The notes under the pieces are model-generated. The model ran no database searches, had not been told where the DNA came from, and was given only the letters and a program-made list of their open reading frames with translations. Below, piece by piece: positions 43,704 through 53,941 of a stretch of 64,000 bases of DNA. Numbering within the stretch: the first letter of the stretch is position 1; every line of letters begins with the position of its first letter. A program made the position numbers and the translations under genes. Location of the stretch: contig JAHBBC010000004.1 in the NCBI GenBank assembly GCA_019915015.1, forward strand, positions 2,170,001 to 2,234,000, in the 5' to 3' direction. This DNA is from Auriscalpium vulgare (taxonomy: Eukaryota > Basidiomycota > Agaricomycetes > Russulales > Auriscalpiaceae).

Positions 43704-43870
43704 ATAGGGTACAACGACAACAGGATCTCTACAATGACAAAGCCAAAGGAACGCCATATATGTACAGGACGACGCATCGTTGATACGAAAACACTGTCAA
43801 CGGATGAGTCAGTGCTAGGCGTGCGGTGGTCCTTGAAAGAGGTCACATACCCTTATCGGCCAGGCCCTGT

Positions 43871-45262
43871 TCACTCATCTGTTGACCGTCCAGCACTAGC
43901 TATGATGTCGCGAATGTATTCGTTCGAGTTGAACGTTACGGTTTCAGTGTCCGTCAGGATGCCAACCCTATATAAATCCCTCACGCGGGGGTGCCACGGG
44001 TAAACATATCTTAGTGTCACAGTGAGATGGGGGCGAGGAGGTCCCGTCCCAAGCGTCTTCATCGACCCCAGTATATCCGCCGCATGGCCAGGCGCGCAGT
44101 GCAGGGTGCAGAGCTTTGGGAGCACCGCTGGGGGAAGTGTCAGGGGAAGTTCCACGAGGTCTTGATCGGTGACATGGTCGAGCGCTCCTGCGAGCGGACG
44201 ACAGCTGAAAAACTCGTCGACTTCGAGCGACCGGATGTTGGGATTCGCTGCCAAAAATGATGACGCCTCCTCGGGGTGGCACGCCACGCCTTCAAGTTGA
44301 ACTTGCTCCAGTTCAGGCCACTGGCCGCTCAACACCGATTTCCCGAACAGCGGAGGAGGATAACCCTCGGAAACTGGGTCGGGAAAGCAGAGCTTCATCG
44401 TCTAATTTGTTTCTGATTTACGAACGGTTCAGATCATCACAATAGGATACTTCGCACCTGAAGTTTCGGGCATCGCTCACGCAGCATGATACCAAGAGCC
44501 TCTCCGTCGGACGGCAGCCCTTCGAACCCCAATGTCTCCGTTCTGTATTCGAGGACCGTGAGGTTTGACAGAGTAAAAATCTTAGACACGTCAGACAACG
44601 CGAGGGAGATAATGATTGGTTGCTCACATTGGTGCAATGGAATATCTCCCCCAAGTCCCCTTCCTCGACGTACAGAGCCGAACACGACCGCAGCGCCGTC
44701 CAAATATCATCTCCATTGGTTCCCGGCTCCACTAAAGGGAATCTGTACGGAAAAGAACTCCATTTGAGCGAGAGCAGGTTGCTCATATCGGCGAATGCAG
44801 CCATCATCGGCTTCTCCACGCGCCGCCACATTTCACCGTCGTCGGTGTAGTCGGGCCGGGCAGTGCAATGCCAGCAGTCTGGACTGGCTTTGCAGAACGA
44901 CTTCGGAAATTTCCATCCACCGCCGTAGGGGCAGATGCTATCCTGAATGTCGATGTGGCGGACGTTGCGCGCAAGAGCGGCATCTGCGGCCAATGCTTCC
45001 CAGAAGCAGAGTGCCTTCACCGGGCAACGCAGTGAGCGCAGTTGCGTGTGGCGAGGGGATGCAATTGCTGCGAAGAGTCGACAAGTCAAAGTGAAGGCCC
45101 TCAGGTCGTCCGGGGAGTCTATCCAATCTGTTATTTCGTGGAAAATCTCTGTTGGCATATTAGCAAGGACGCGACCAACAGCCGCGTTCTCTGTTCATGT
45201 GCAGTGAGAGCCGATACTCTTGTGCATTATCTGTGCTCACTTGGAGTTTCAACTGCATTCAT
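43871..45262 (-). CDS. F-box protein E, four exons, intact
   Basis: Exons are 45262-45241, 45190-44628, 44580-44458 and 44401-43871, giving 412 aa with consistent phases. The F-box reads MPTEIFHEITDWIDSPDDLR. Exon 3 ends with a GTGCGA donor instead of GTACGA. It is the most divergent of the intact copies in exon 4 (CRPLAGALDHVTDQDLVELP) and is shorter at the C-terminus. It is divergent from the degraded kinase locus K5. Confidence 0.8.
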
Positions 45263-46295
45263 TGTCACGGATGGTGAAGGTGACAGGGTCATATTGGATG
45301 GTGACGGTGGTCGACAAACGGAGACGAAACAGCGTCGTCGCGCCTTGTCGCGCCTGGATAGGCCTGGATGTGACACGTGCCGGCAAAACCTACCTGGCAT
45401 GCGCAGCGCCGTGGCGAACTTGCTGCTCACTGCCCTGCACGTCCACACCGACAAGCCCGTCCTCCACCACGTTCAGCGTCCTGCATTTTGCCAGCGCATG
45501 CGACTGGCGTCTCTGTGTGGAATACCTTCTCAATTGACCTCATGCTAGTGGTAAACGAAGCTGGGCGCGCTGCCCGAAGACGGACGGCCGCAGGATCACG
45601 CAGACTGAGGTGGAAGATACACCAAACCGACGTACGTTTCGATCCTCTTCATGAGAAATCGACGCTGAATCCGTTTAGGTACCAGATGGTATCTGTCCGC
45701 AAAGATCCTATTCGTCGGTATATGCATTTGTCCAGGCGCCACTCACGACCTCGACATCTTGACGACTGTGAACGCTCACATCAGTCTGGTCGAGCGCAGC
45801 TTCTCCACCTTCCAAATCATGTCTCCCAGTCTGGCCTGCATGGGGTCCATCATTGCCTCCTCGGAGCCGAGCCGTTGTGCTCCCAAGAGCCGTCCACACC
45901 GACAGGCTACCGTGCCATACCCCGCCGGGACGACTCCGCGTCTACATCGTCAAACCGGTCATCGCCGATGTCTTTGATGCTGTCGAACGTTTGCACGTCC
46001 TTGACGAGATGTGTGGCGAGCCTTCGTTATGATTGGCTTTCTGGGCTGACGGGCCGTCGGGTAGATATCAAAGACGACAACTTCTTATTCGCATCTACGG
46101 AGCAAACCTAGTCTCATACCAAGACCCGTAAAGGGTCTTGTATCAAAGTAAGCGACCGCCAGGGTTCTTGAGGGCGGCGCTATCACATCCCTAGATAGTG
46201 TCGATAACATGTAATCCGGCGTTCTACGGCGATAAATTATATCTCATCAAATCTAGCCGTGATATCGCGTGCGGCGAACTTGTCTTCTCTCCATC

Positions 46296-46703
46296 ATGAG
46301 TACCCAGCAGCAGCGCGTACACAAGATCGTCTCTGTTCTGGAAACAGTCGACAAGCTTAAGTGGTCCTCATTCTCCATTGCCTTCTATACCTCGACGAAC
46401 CCCGAGATCTCTCAATGTGCTCGTCGCAACCTTGCTTACACGAGCGGTCAAAGCTACGGGCCCGAGGCGATACTGGACGCCTGGCTCGCAAACGTGCATG
46501 GGCATTCAAAGCGGAAGCAGCACAATGTTATCATGGAGAAGGCAGCCAATATCCTTATCACTGAGTCGACAGCTGCCTGCCGACACAAGGCCTTGTCGAA
46601 GTCGTCTTCAAAAGTCACAGTCTCCGAGCTTAGTGACGATTTTGCGCTGCCGTCGGTGACCAAGCTCTACCGGGACCTTCTTCCGTGTCTGTGGTTACTC
46701 TAA
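46296..46703 (+). pseudogene. Truncated N-terminal ORF of the transposon, unknown family
   Basis: It starts MSTQQQRVHKIVSVLETVDKLKW and continues as a helical, coding-like sequence (NLAYTSGQSYGPEAILDAWL) for about 125 residues. It then stops at the internal junction. It resembles the N-terminal regions of uncharacterised Agaricomycete transposon proteins, but no catalytic motif is left. Confidence 0.45.
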
Positions 46704-47087
46704 GACCAGACTATCCCCTCCGACAAGCTCAGCCGCGATTGCGAGCAGCGCGAAAACCAGCGACTTGCCGGCCCCGGTACCCGCTATCACAGCAATGTCA
46801 TGTCCCTCGAGCAGTTTCTTTGCTGCCTTCAACTGCCATTCCCGCGGTGCGTACCCGAAGACCTTCTCCGTCGTGCTGACAAGCAGCTGGTCAGAGACCG
46901 TTGATTTCAGTCGAGGCCACAGGACATGTGTTGGGCTGGGTGATACAGGGCACGGAGTCGCTGTTCTCGTGGGCGCTGGGCTCGTGGCAGGGGTCTTGCG
47001 GCGACGAGGCGTGCTGAGGAGAATCGACGAGACAGGGGTATGGAGTGATTGATTAGGCGTCGAAGGGCGTGTAGTTTGGTCTGTCAT
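46695..47087 (-). pseudogene. N-terminal fragment of a RecQ/DEAD-type helicase
   Basis: A minus frame from ATG 47087 has a Ser/Thr/Pro-rich start. It continues KVFGYAPREWQLKAAKKLLEGHD (Q-motif-like) and AVIAGTGAGKSLVFALLAI, a Walker A motif (AGTGAGKS), and ends soon after. Motifs Ia-VI are missing. Helicases of this type occur as accessory genes on fungal DNA transposons; the truncation coincides with the internal junction of the element. Confidence 0.6.
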
Positions 47088-47376
47088 TATGTCCTGAATG
47101 CCGTCCCGTACGAGCGTAGCGCACGCAGGTGGACAGCGTCGTTTGCAGAGTCGGTATCTTCACAACGCTCGAGATCTCCGGAGCTATCTACCCGGCATCA
47201 GAATCTCATCAAAATCTCGATACCATTATCTATCAGGCAGGGCTTTCTGACAAGCGCTATCTTCAAGCAACCCTACGTTGCGATAAGGCCACCCCCAACA
47301 ACCCCATCAAATCTCTACTTTGATACAAACCCCCCTGGCGTTCGCGGGGGGTTTGATCCGAACCTAGGAGCAAACC

Positions 47377-47630
47377 TAGTCTCGTCCCCAGCCCTTGGAG
47401 GTGCGCCGGCCCGCCCGATCCGCTGAGTTCAAAAGCGGAGTCAAAAAAAGCAGGTAAAGTTCACTCGCGGGCTCGGTTATGGGGGTGTGTCCTGCGAGTG
47501 TACCTGACCGCCTTTTTTTGCCTCCGACTCTAATCTCCGCTCGGTGATCCCCGGCCCCGGCTCCCCTCCTCCCTACGCATATATCGCAGCGAGCAAGGAC
47601 ACACCCCCATGACGGCTGGGAACGAGACTA
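47377..47630. mobile_element. MITE copy 1, 254 bp
   Basis: It starts TAGTCTCGTCCCCAGCC and ends GGCTGGGAACGAGACTA (one mismatch between ends). GAGCAAACC lies on each side (47368-47376 and 47631-47639). A central hairpin is formed by AGTTCACTCGC and GCGAGTGTACCT. The hairpin loop (about 47477-47493) contains a 17-base inverted copy of its own right arm (47597-47613). Non-coding. Confidence 0.8.
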
Positions 47631-47639
47631 GAGCAAACC

Positions 47640-47896
47640 TAGTCTCGTCCCCAGCCCTTGGAGGTGCGCCGGCCCGCCCGATCCGCTGAGTTCAAAAGCG
47701 GAGTCAAAAAAAGCAGGTAAAGTTCACTCGCGGGCTCGCCCCTCCAAGGTCTGGGTCCTGCGAGTGTACCTGACCGCCTTTTTTTGCCTCCGACTCTAAT
47801 CTCCGCTCGGTGATCCCCGGCCCCGGCTCCCCTCCTCCCTACGCATATATCGCAGCGAGCAAGGACACACCCCCATGACGGCTGGGAACGAGACTA
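47640..47896. mobile_element. MITE copy 2, 257 bp
   Basis: It is nearly identical to copy 1 except for the central loop (47739-47755). That loop here is an inverted copy of the left arm (47649-47664). It is followed by the fourth GAGCAAACC (47897-47905), after which kinase sequence resumes. Confidence 0.8.
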
Positions 47897-48570
47897 GAGC
47901 AAACCAAAGAAACACTCGTCCAGGAGCCTCCCTTGAATACCCAGCCCTGCAGTCTCAACCGTTCAGCCGCGTGCATGATCGTACTATCATCAATGCAGGT
48001 GTGTGGCATGTCCCATAAGAAGTGCTGATCATTGGTCAGACGCCAATCGGGGAGACGTCTTGTTCTATGGTCATAAGCACAGCCAAAATTGACCCATCCT
48101 TCGCTAAGGAGCTGGTGGAGATCGACAGGGCAAGCGGCCGCAATCCTTCGAGCTCAACTTCCGTGTGACGTAGAACTACTCGGGGTCGTCTTAACGACCC
48201 TGGGGTTTGATCTGGCGCGTTGTTGTTTGGCAGCGACTTGACCTTCGTTAGCGTTGAGTGGGTGGACACACTAAAGCCTACCGGCGATATCGGTCTTCGT
48301 GTGCCAGAGTGCCTCTTTCGTGCCGAATGCGGAAAGGCGATCGATATATGGGGGTACGCCATCGCGTCGAGTTGGCGTTGAAACATGCTAACGACGGATC
48401 GCAGACATATGGTGCTCGCCGGGAAATTTTCTTCCGACCTGAGACCACCGCGGACCTCACTCCGGAAGAAAGCACTCATCAACGGCACAAGGCGCTCGTA
48501 GAGGAACCCCCGTTAAGACTCAGTACTCGATTGCATCTGCGGGAGATGAACGTACACTCCTACTAGTACG

Positions 48571-51359
48571 CGCTCTACTCTTTGACTATGCATTGTTGGG
48601 ACCATGAAATAACAGGTGTGAATGTCAGCCATAGCCCGCGTCGACCTGGACTCCCTGGCTGACCTTGCCCACACAAGACAGTCGTTCAGGCGTGGACCTA
48701 CGTATCGACTCTGTCTTCCCGATCGGCCAAGCACAAGCACAACTCGGCCGCGGCGGACAGCGACGGACTCGGACAACGCGGAAACATTCGTACTTTAGGA
48801 CTTCGGACCGGAAGTACGCGAGCAATTCTGGCACCGAACCCAAACCGAACGTCAAGAGACCTCAAGGCGGGTTTCACACAGTTTGTACATATGTATGTAG
48901 TCAGTGCGAAATTATCAGTTTGCATGTAGTCTCCGTGGCTGACCTTACCACAGAAGACAGTCGTTCTGTTCTGTAAGGTCTGCATCAAAATTACAGGGTC
49001 TGGCGGGGCAACCCCCTTCGGGGATTGCCGTAGAAATCGTTGGTGTCTTGCCAGGCACAGATGGCGGTTGTGTCAGCAGAATTACCCTCTCGCGTCATCA
49101 CAAGCAGTCATACCACCAGATTCCTGCGGCAAAAATGTACTACTGATACTGTATACACGACGCAAGGCACGTCAGAGCCTGACAATAGTAATGTACATGT
49201 GGAGAAAGCGCCGCGGCCGAGGGAGGCCAGACTAACCAGGCTTGACACACATCCGAGTCGGCCCCACAGCGCGTGCAAGAAGTGAACGCCCGCTAGAGGG
49301 AGTTGCGCGGGAGCGGATGTGCTCAGCGGCGGGGTAAAGCACGCCGAGCGTGCGGATAGCCCAAGTGCGAGCTGCACCGCGCATTCGAGTGTGACGTCCG
49401 TGGCGGTGAGAGCGCCAGACCCGGGTGTGTGAGCCATGGAAGACTACAACGCGCGAGGGCAAGCCGGAACTCACAGAAGTGATTGAGGAGAACAACGTAG
49501 GGCCAGGGCCGATGGGAATGAGTCGGACGCGGATGGGCGGCGCACGCAAAAGAATGGCATGCAATCGCCGTCGGGCTGGCTGTCGAGCCATGTCGGGCAG
49601 GCACGAGGTCCGCGCCGATGACGAACGATACCGTGGTGTGGGCCTGGAAGAGCGCAACGCTGGCGAGGGCCGGGACGCTGCTGAGAACTTTCCAAGGCCC
49701 GGTCCTTCTGTACTCGAAGGCGAGTTTCGTGATGAGTTCGTTGAAGACTCTCCGTTGCCCGCTCCCAGGGCACAGTGAAGTGGCGAAGAGGTGAGTGGTC
49801 GGTGAAGTAACATGAGACAGGCCTGTGCAAAGCCGCCAGCGTGGCGAGAGCGAGAATACGAGACCATCGCAGGAAGGAGTTCCGAGTGGGCCGAGGCTGC
49901 ACGTTGCGGACCCGGATGTCCGAGTCGCCTGGAGAGTTCTTGAGCACCATCCCGATTTTGTACACCCTGTGAACCCGAAGTAAAGCGCGGCGCAACGAGC
50001 CGATGTGCACGGCACTGAGCTGTGGGCTTCAGTGTCCCGTGGTCACCGCGCCGCACTGGATTTGCACGATTGCTGCGGTAGCGTGCGCCAAACTAAAAGC
50101 GCTACGAAAAGAATTGGGGCAATTTTCCTGCGAAGAAGGACGGCTCAAAACGCAGTAATGATGAAAATCGGCAAGTGGTATGTGACTTGGGAACGCGACG
50201 GCCTCTAAGTTGAATGGGAGATTATCCTTGATTCGTCCCACTTCAGCGCGTGAGCAGACTCAACCGTGATGCGGTTTTCCTCCCTGGCACATGTCGCGCG
50301 TGCACACTGGTGACTCCGCGTAAAATCAGTAGCTTTCCGTTGACGACGACGAGTCAATCACGCATCTTGCACGCACCTCCCATGTGAGGGCTCCTTCAAG
50401 TTTGTGCTGCAACAGTACAAGGCATCTCGTTCGCAATCTCCCGATCGCCTTGGGGAGCAGCTGAAATGTCTCGAGGATCATTTTGAGAGGCCTTAGGTAG
50501 CAAGAAAGGTGCGGCATATGGAGAGCAGGGACGAAATTTGTCCGGTACGCTCTGTGACAGCGAGTGACTATCGTGACAACGCGTCCACGAAACGATCAAC
50601 GCGCTCAACTCACGTGGCTTCGCTGACTGTTTTGTCTTACGAGGGCTGCTGATGCGCGCGGAGGGTCCTACCAAAAAAGGTGCGAAGGGGGTTGCCCACC
50701 AAGGCCCTGTAATTTTGATGCAGCCTAGTTTGCATGCACAGTTCACGGCAATCGGTGACCTGCTGAGCCGGACCAATAAGTTGCTGGCGTCTCGGCCTGG
50801 GCTGGGTCGCCATCGTATAGCCCAGACTGGCCAGCGATACGATGTCGCGCGACATTGCGCACGACAGTGTCGCTCTCGAGCTGCTCTGGCCCGTAGACGA
50901 CGGGCGCTCTGGATTGACGGACTGAATTCTCGATCAATCTCGCCTCCTCGATCTCATCGGCCGTCCGGCCCGAGGGTTCCTCGCATTGGCTGCTGAGTCC
51001 CACTCGCTGGGCTTCAATCAACTGTCATCCTGCATCACCGTACATCCATCCCCCCGAGCTAAGGTCTGCGTCTCTCCCTGCATTAAGTTCCTAAGTTTTT
51101 TGTCCCATATGCTCATGTTATTTCCTTGCGGCAGTGCCCAAATACAGCGACTGAATTCGTCGGGACCGCCGATCTATTATTTCAATGCTCATACCGATGT
51201 TTCGGCCGGGCTCGGAGCAAGGCTGCGTCTTCTCATTCGCTGGATGCAGCATGCGGTCTGGACAGCAGTCCACAGACACGTCCCCGCAGGGCCGCTGAGG
51301 GGCCGCATGCCAGCTGTACCCCGCCAAGAATACGCGGCACGGGGGCTGCACGGGGGTGG
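48571..51359. other. Region without a confidently recognised gene
   Basis: The longest frame is 230 codons on minus (50015-49323), containing RRVFNELITKLAFEYRRTG and AHTTVSFVIGADLVP. It is partly coding-like, but no family is recognised and GC-rich mirror frames overlap it. No RNA gene or transposon end was identified. Confidence 0.3.
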
Positions 51360-51366
51360 TATATAA
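51360..51366 (+). promoter_or_regulatory. TATA box of the small two-exon gene
   Basis: TATATAA lies 37-43 bp before the ATG at 51403. This leaves room for a very short leader, as expected for a strong TATA-driven fungal promoter. Confidence 0.55.
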
Positions 51367-51402
51367 CGGCGGTCAAGATGAGCCCGCAATGCCCAGCACA
51401 CC

Positions 51403-51835
51403 ATGCTTTTCCGCTCCTCATCCCCCACAGCTGCGTCCCCATCCTCGAAGGGCAGCCAGCAGCAGAAGGAAGCTCACTGGCGCTCCATGGAGGCACTTGC
51501 CCTCGCCGAAGCTGAAGTACGTCCACGTCCGTGCCCAGCGTCGCACACCTGTGCTCACCAGCTGTCCATCTCTCTCTCAGTTCGAAGACCTGCTCTACCC
51601 ACCAGACCACGCGGACGAGCCCTTCCCGGACTGCCCCGCGTATGTCTTCCCGACACTCGACAAGATCCCGCGGTCGCGACGCCACCGCAAGTCCGCGCGC
51701 CGCGAGTCGCTGTCGACCCGCATGGCGCGGCGGCTCACAGAGACGTTCCGGCAGCCGCCGCCGAGTACGAAGCCGTCGACGTCTGAAAGGTCCGACTTGC
51801 TGCCGGACAACGCGCTGCTGTTCATCTGCCCATAA
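51403..51835 (+). CDS. Small two-exon protein, unknown function
   Basis: Exons are 51403-51516 and 51581-51835, with a 64-bp GT..AG intron in phase 0, giving 122 aa. The first exon is Ser-rich and ends MEALALAEAE. The second starts FEDLLYPPDHADEPFPDCPAY and continues with a basic stretch (RSRRHRKSARRESL) and a Ser/Pro tail ending FICP. There is no signal peptide and no domain that I know. The consistent splice site, TATA box and composition support a real gene. Basic residues near the middle could direct it to the nucleus. Confidence 0.6.
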
Positions 51836-52385
51836 CATCAGGTGTGTGTGCCTTCATACTCAGCCTCTGTCTGTGTCAAGCTCACCCCTTCCTGGCTTGG
51901 GTATAGTCCGCGTATGCTCCTTGTCTGATTTGGTTCACATGCCTATCGTACAAATGCCAGCGGTACTCCGGGTAGGCTCGACTAGCTCTGTGATGGGCGC
52001 GGACACTGACTTCGCCTTCCTTCACCGTGTAGGGCCGTTTACCCTACTATGCTGCGCGCCCTTGCCCCAGCGCGTCACCCGCATCATCATCATCAAGTCC
52101 TCATCACCTTATGCCCACTAATTGCACCGTCCGTGTGGTGCGCACACCGTGCATATGATGCCCTCGAGAGACACACACTGTCCAGTCGGTGCTATATACC
52201 CTCTTAGCAATCTGGCTTATAAAATGGGGGATGTCGCCGAGGCAAACTGTGGTTGTCATGAAGAAGAGAAGGACAAGGTCTGGGCTGGCAATCCTCCGTC
52301 GAGAAGCGCATGTGTAGTTAGTACTGTAGTGTTCCACAAACCAACTGAGCAGTCTTGATCTGATCCAAACATGGTCCCCTCCACT

Positions 52386-53731
52386 TCAAAACTCGCCGAA
52401 TTTGACGTGCCCCGTCTCCGAAGCATGCGCGCGCGCCTCCTTCTCGCCTTTCAACCCCTTCCCGCACACCTAGTCGCACACCGTCATCAGCCCCCGCGCA
52501 TCCTGGCCAGCATCCACAACTCACGCACCTCGCACTTCAAATCAAACGTCGACGTGTTCGTGTACGCCCTCTTCCCTCGCAAGATGCCCGCGAGCTGGGC
52601 GAGCGCGCGCATCGTCGGGTCCGCGGCGTCGTCGCCCGCGACGGGCACGACGCTCGCGCACCACTCCGCCGGCGCGCCGAGCTCGGGCGCGAGCACCGCG
52701 CAGTCGTAGTGGATGCCCGAGTAGATGAGCAGCGCGCGGTTCGACGGCGCGGGGAGCGCGGGCGGCGCGAAGTGGTCGATGCGCCCCGTCTCGACGTCGA
52801 TGGACGCGATTTCGGTCGCGTAGTGCGCGGCGAGGATGGAGAGCTCGATCGCGCCGCCCCATGAGACGGGCGAGAGGATGGTCCGGATGTAGTCGTCTCG
52901 TGGACGGCTGCATGGGTGCATGGAGTGAGAGGTGATGGCGAATGGAAGCAGCAGGGATGAACGCACCCGAGGATGGCTTCTGACCATGTTTCGGGGTCTT
53001 TGCGAATGGCCTCGGCGACGACTATATGCGCACTATTCAGATCGGAGACGGGGCAGCTCCACGGTCCCGCGACGCACGCTGACGGATTGCGGGCGCTTTG
53101 CCCATGTCCTGTTCGAAGACGAGCGCGACGGATGAAAACAGGCACGAGTTGTCGTCGGGCACAACCTTCCTCCAGAGCATGAGCCTCCCGCCTTCTCGAC
53201 GTCGAGAAAAGACTCACCCTATGCACCAAGAATCCACCCTCTGTGCGAACGTGGTCGGGTCCGCTGGATGCTGGAGGTACGACGGCTCTCGGGGGCGGCG
53301 CGGTGCGTCCCAGCGACGCCGGCGGGTTGACGATGCTTGCACCTGGGTCGACTGGCAGCCGCGGCGCAGACACCAGCGATGCAGACGGAGCTGCGGCCGT
53401 CTTCTGTGTGACGATGATCTGATCGCTAGGCGCGAGCCCCAAGCTGGAGAGCGGGAGCTCCGGGATAACGCCGGTGAGCTGCCTCGGTGGATAGCCCGCT
53501 TTCACTATGCGCGCGAAGGGCGGTGTTCGCACAGTCGGAAAGGGATATGAAAGGTGATGTTGATGAGGCGTGTGTGCTGCGAAGACAGACATGCGACGTA
53601 CAGTCTTGCGACGATGGTGGGATCTCGGACGCAGAAAAGATGGCCTGCAGGAGGTCTTGAACGGAGGCGCTGTCGGTGTCGAGCTGGATGGTTGCGACGC
53701 CCTTTGGGTGTCTCACTCGAATGGGCGCCAT
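52386..53731 (-). CDS. OTU1: OTU1/YOD1-type deubiquitinase, six exons
   Basis: Exons are 53731-53602, 53504-53218, 53165-53078, 53021-52967, 52907-52529 and 52469-52386, giving 340 aa with all phases consistent. Residues 1-80 form a UBX-like domain (MAPIRVRHPKGVATIQLD, KAGYPPRQL, PLSSLGLAPSDQIIV) that binds Cdc48/p97. The OTU domain has VVPDDNSCLFSS with the catalytic Asp and Cys, WGGAIELSILA, and IYSGIHYD with the catalytic His. The C-terminus is a C2H2 finger (CEVCGKGL...HASETGH). In other eukaryotes OTU1 trims ubiquitin chains in Cdc48-dependent ER-associated degradation. It is a conserved single-copy host gene and anchors the right part of the window as euchromatic. Confidence 0.92.
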
Positions 53732-53941
53732 CGTCGTCGTCGCCGTGGAGGTATGTTCGATAGCGTCGCCTCTGACATAGAGCAAGAAGACATCCTGCTT
53801 CGGGACTTGCCGATGGCCTCCAAAGCTGAGTAATTCGATAAAATTGTATTGCACTGCAGCAATTGCAAGTTCATCTTCGTAAGTTATGGAAAGAATATGC
53901 TCGAAGCGTCTAGACATCTCCACAACTGCTAGTAGAGCACG

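Larger units (their letters stand above)
46109..47367. mobile_element. Internally deleted DNA transposon carrying two truncated, converging ORFs
   Basis: It is inserted in kinase K5 between copies of the 9-bp GAGCAAACC (46100-46108 and 47368-47376). The ends are TAGTCTCATACC and GATCCGAACCTAG, only weakly inverted. Inside, a plus ORF (46296-46703) and a minus ORF (47087-46695) run towards each other and both break off at about 46700, as expected if the middle of a larger element was deleted. A 9-bp target duplication would fit Mutator-like elements, but the superfamily is not proven. Confidence 0.65.
45540..48570 (+). pseudogene. SRPK-like kinase K5, degraded and interrupted
   Basis: Fragments of the kinase are readable in shifting frames: SGLHGVHHCLL, FDAVERLHVLDEM, then VDIKDDNFLFASTEQT up to 46108. 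After three transposon insertions the frame resumes at 47906 with KETLVQEPP, and later PTGDIGLRVPE, FRAECGKAIDIWG and DLTPEES near 48280-48480. Order and spacing follow exons 2-5 of K1 and K2. Multiple frameshifts, and divergence greater than among K1-K3, show an older loss of function. Confidence 0.7.

Noticed and set aside
49323..50015. 230-codon minus ORF as a gene
   Set aside because: Some coding-like composition, but no recognised domain, and mirror frames on the other strand are equally long.
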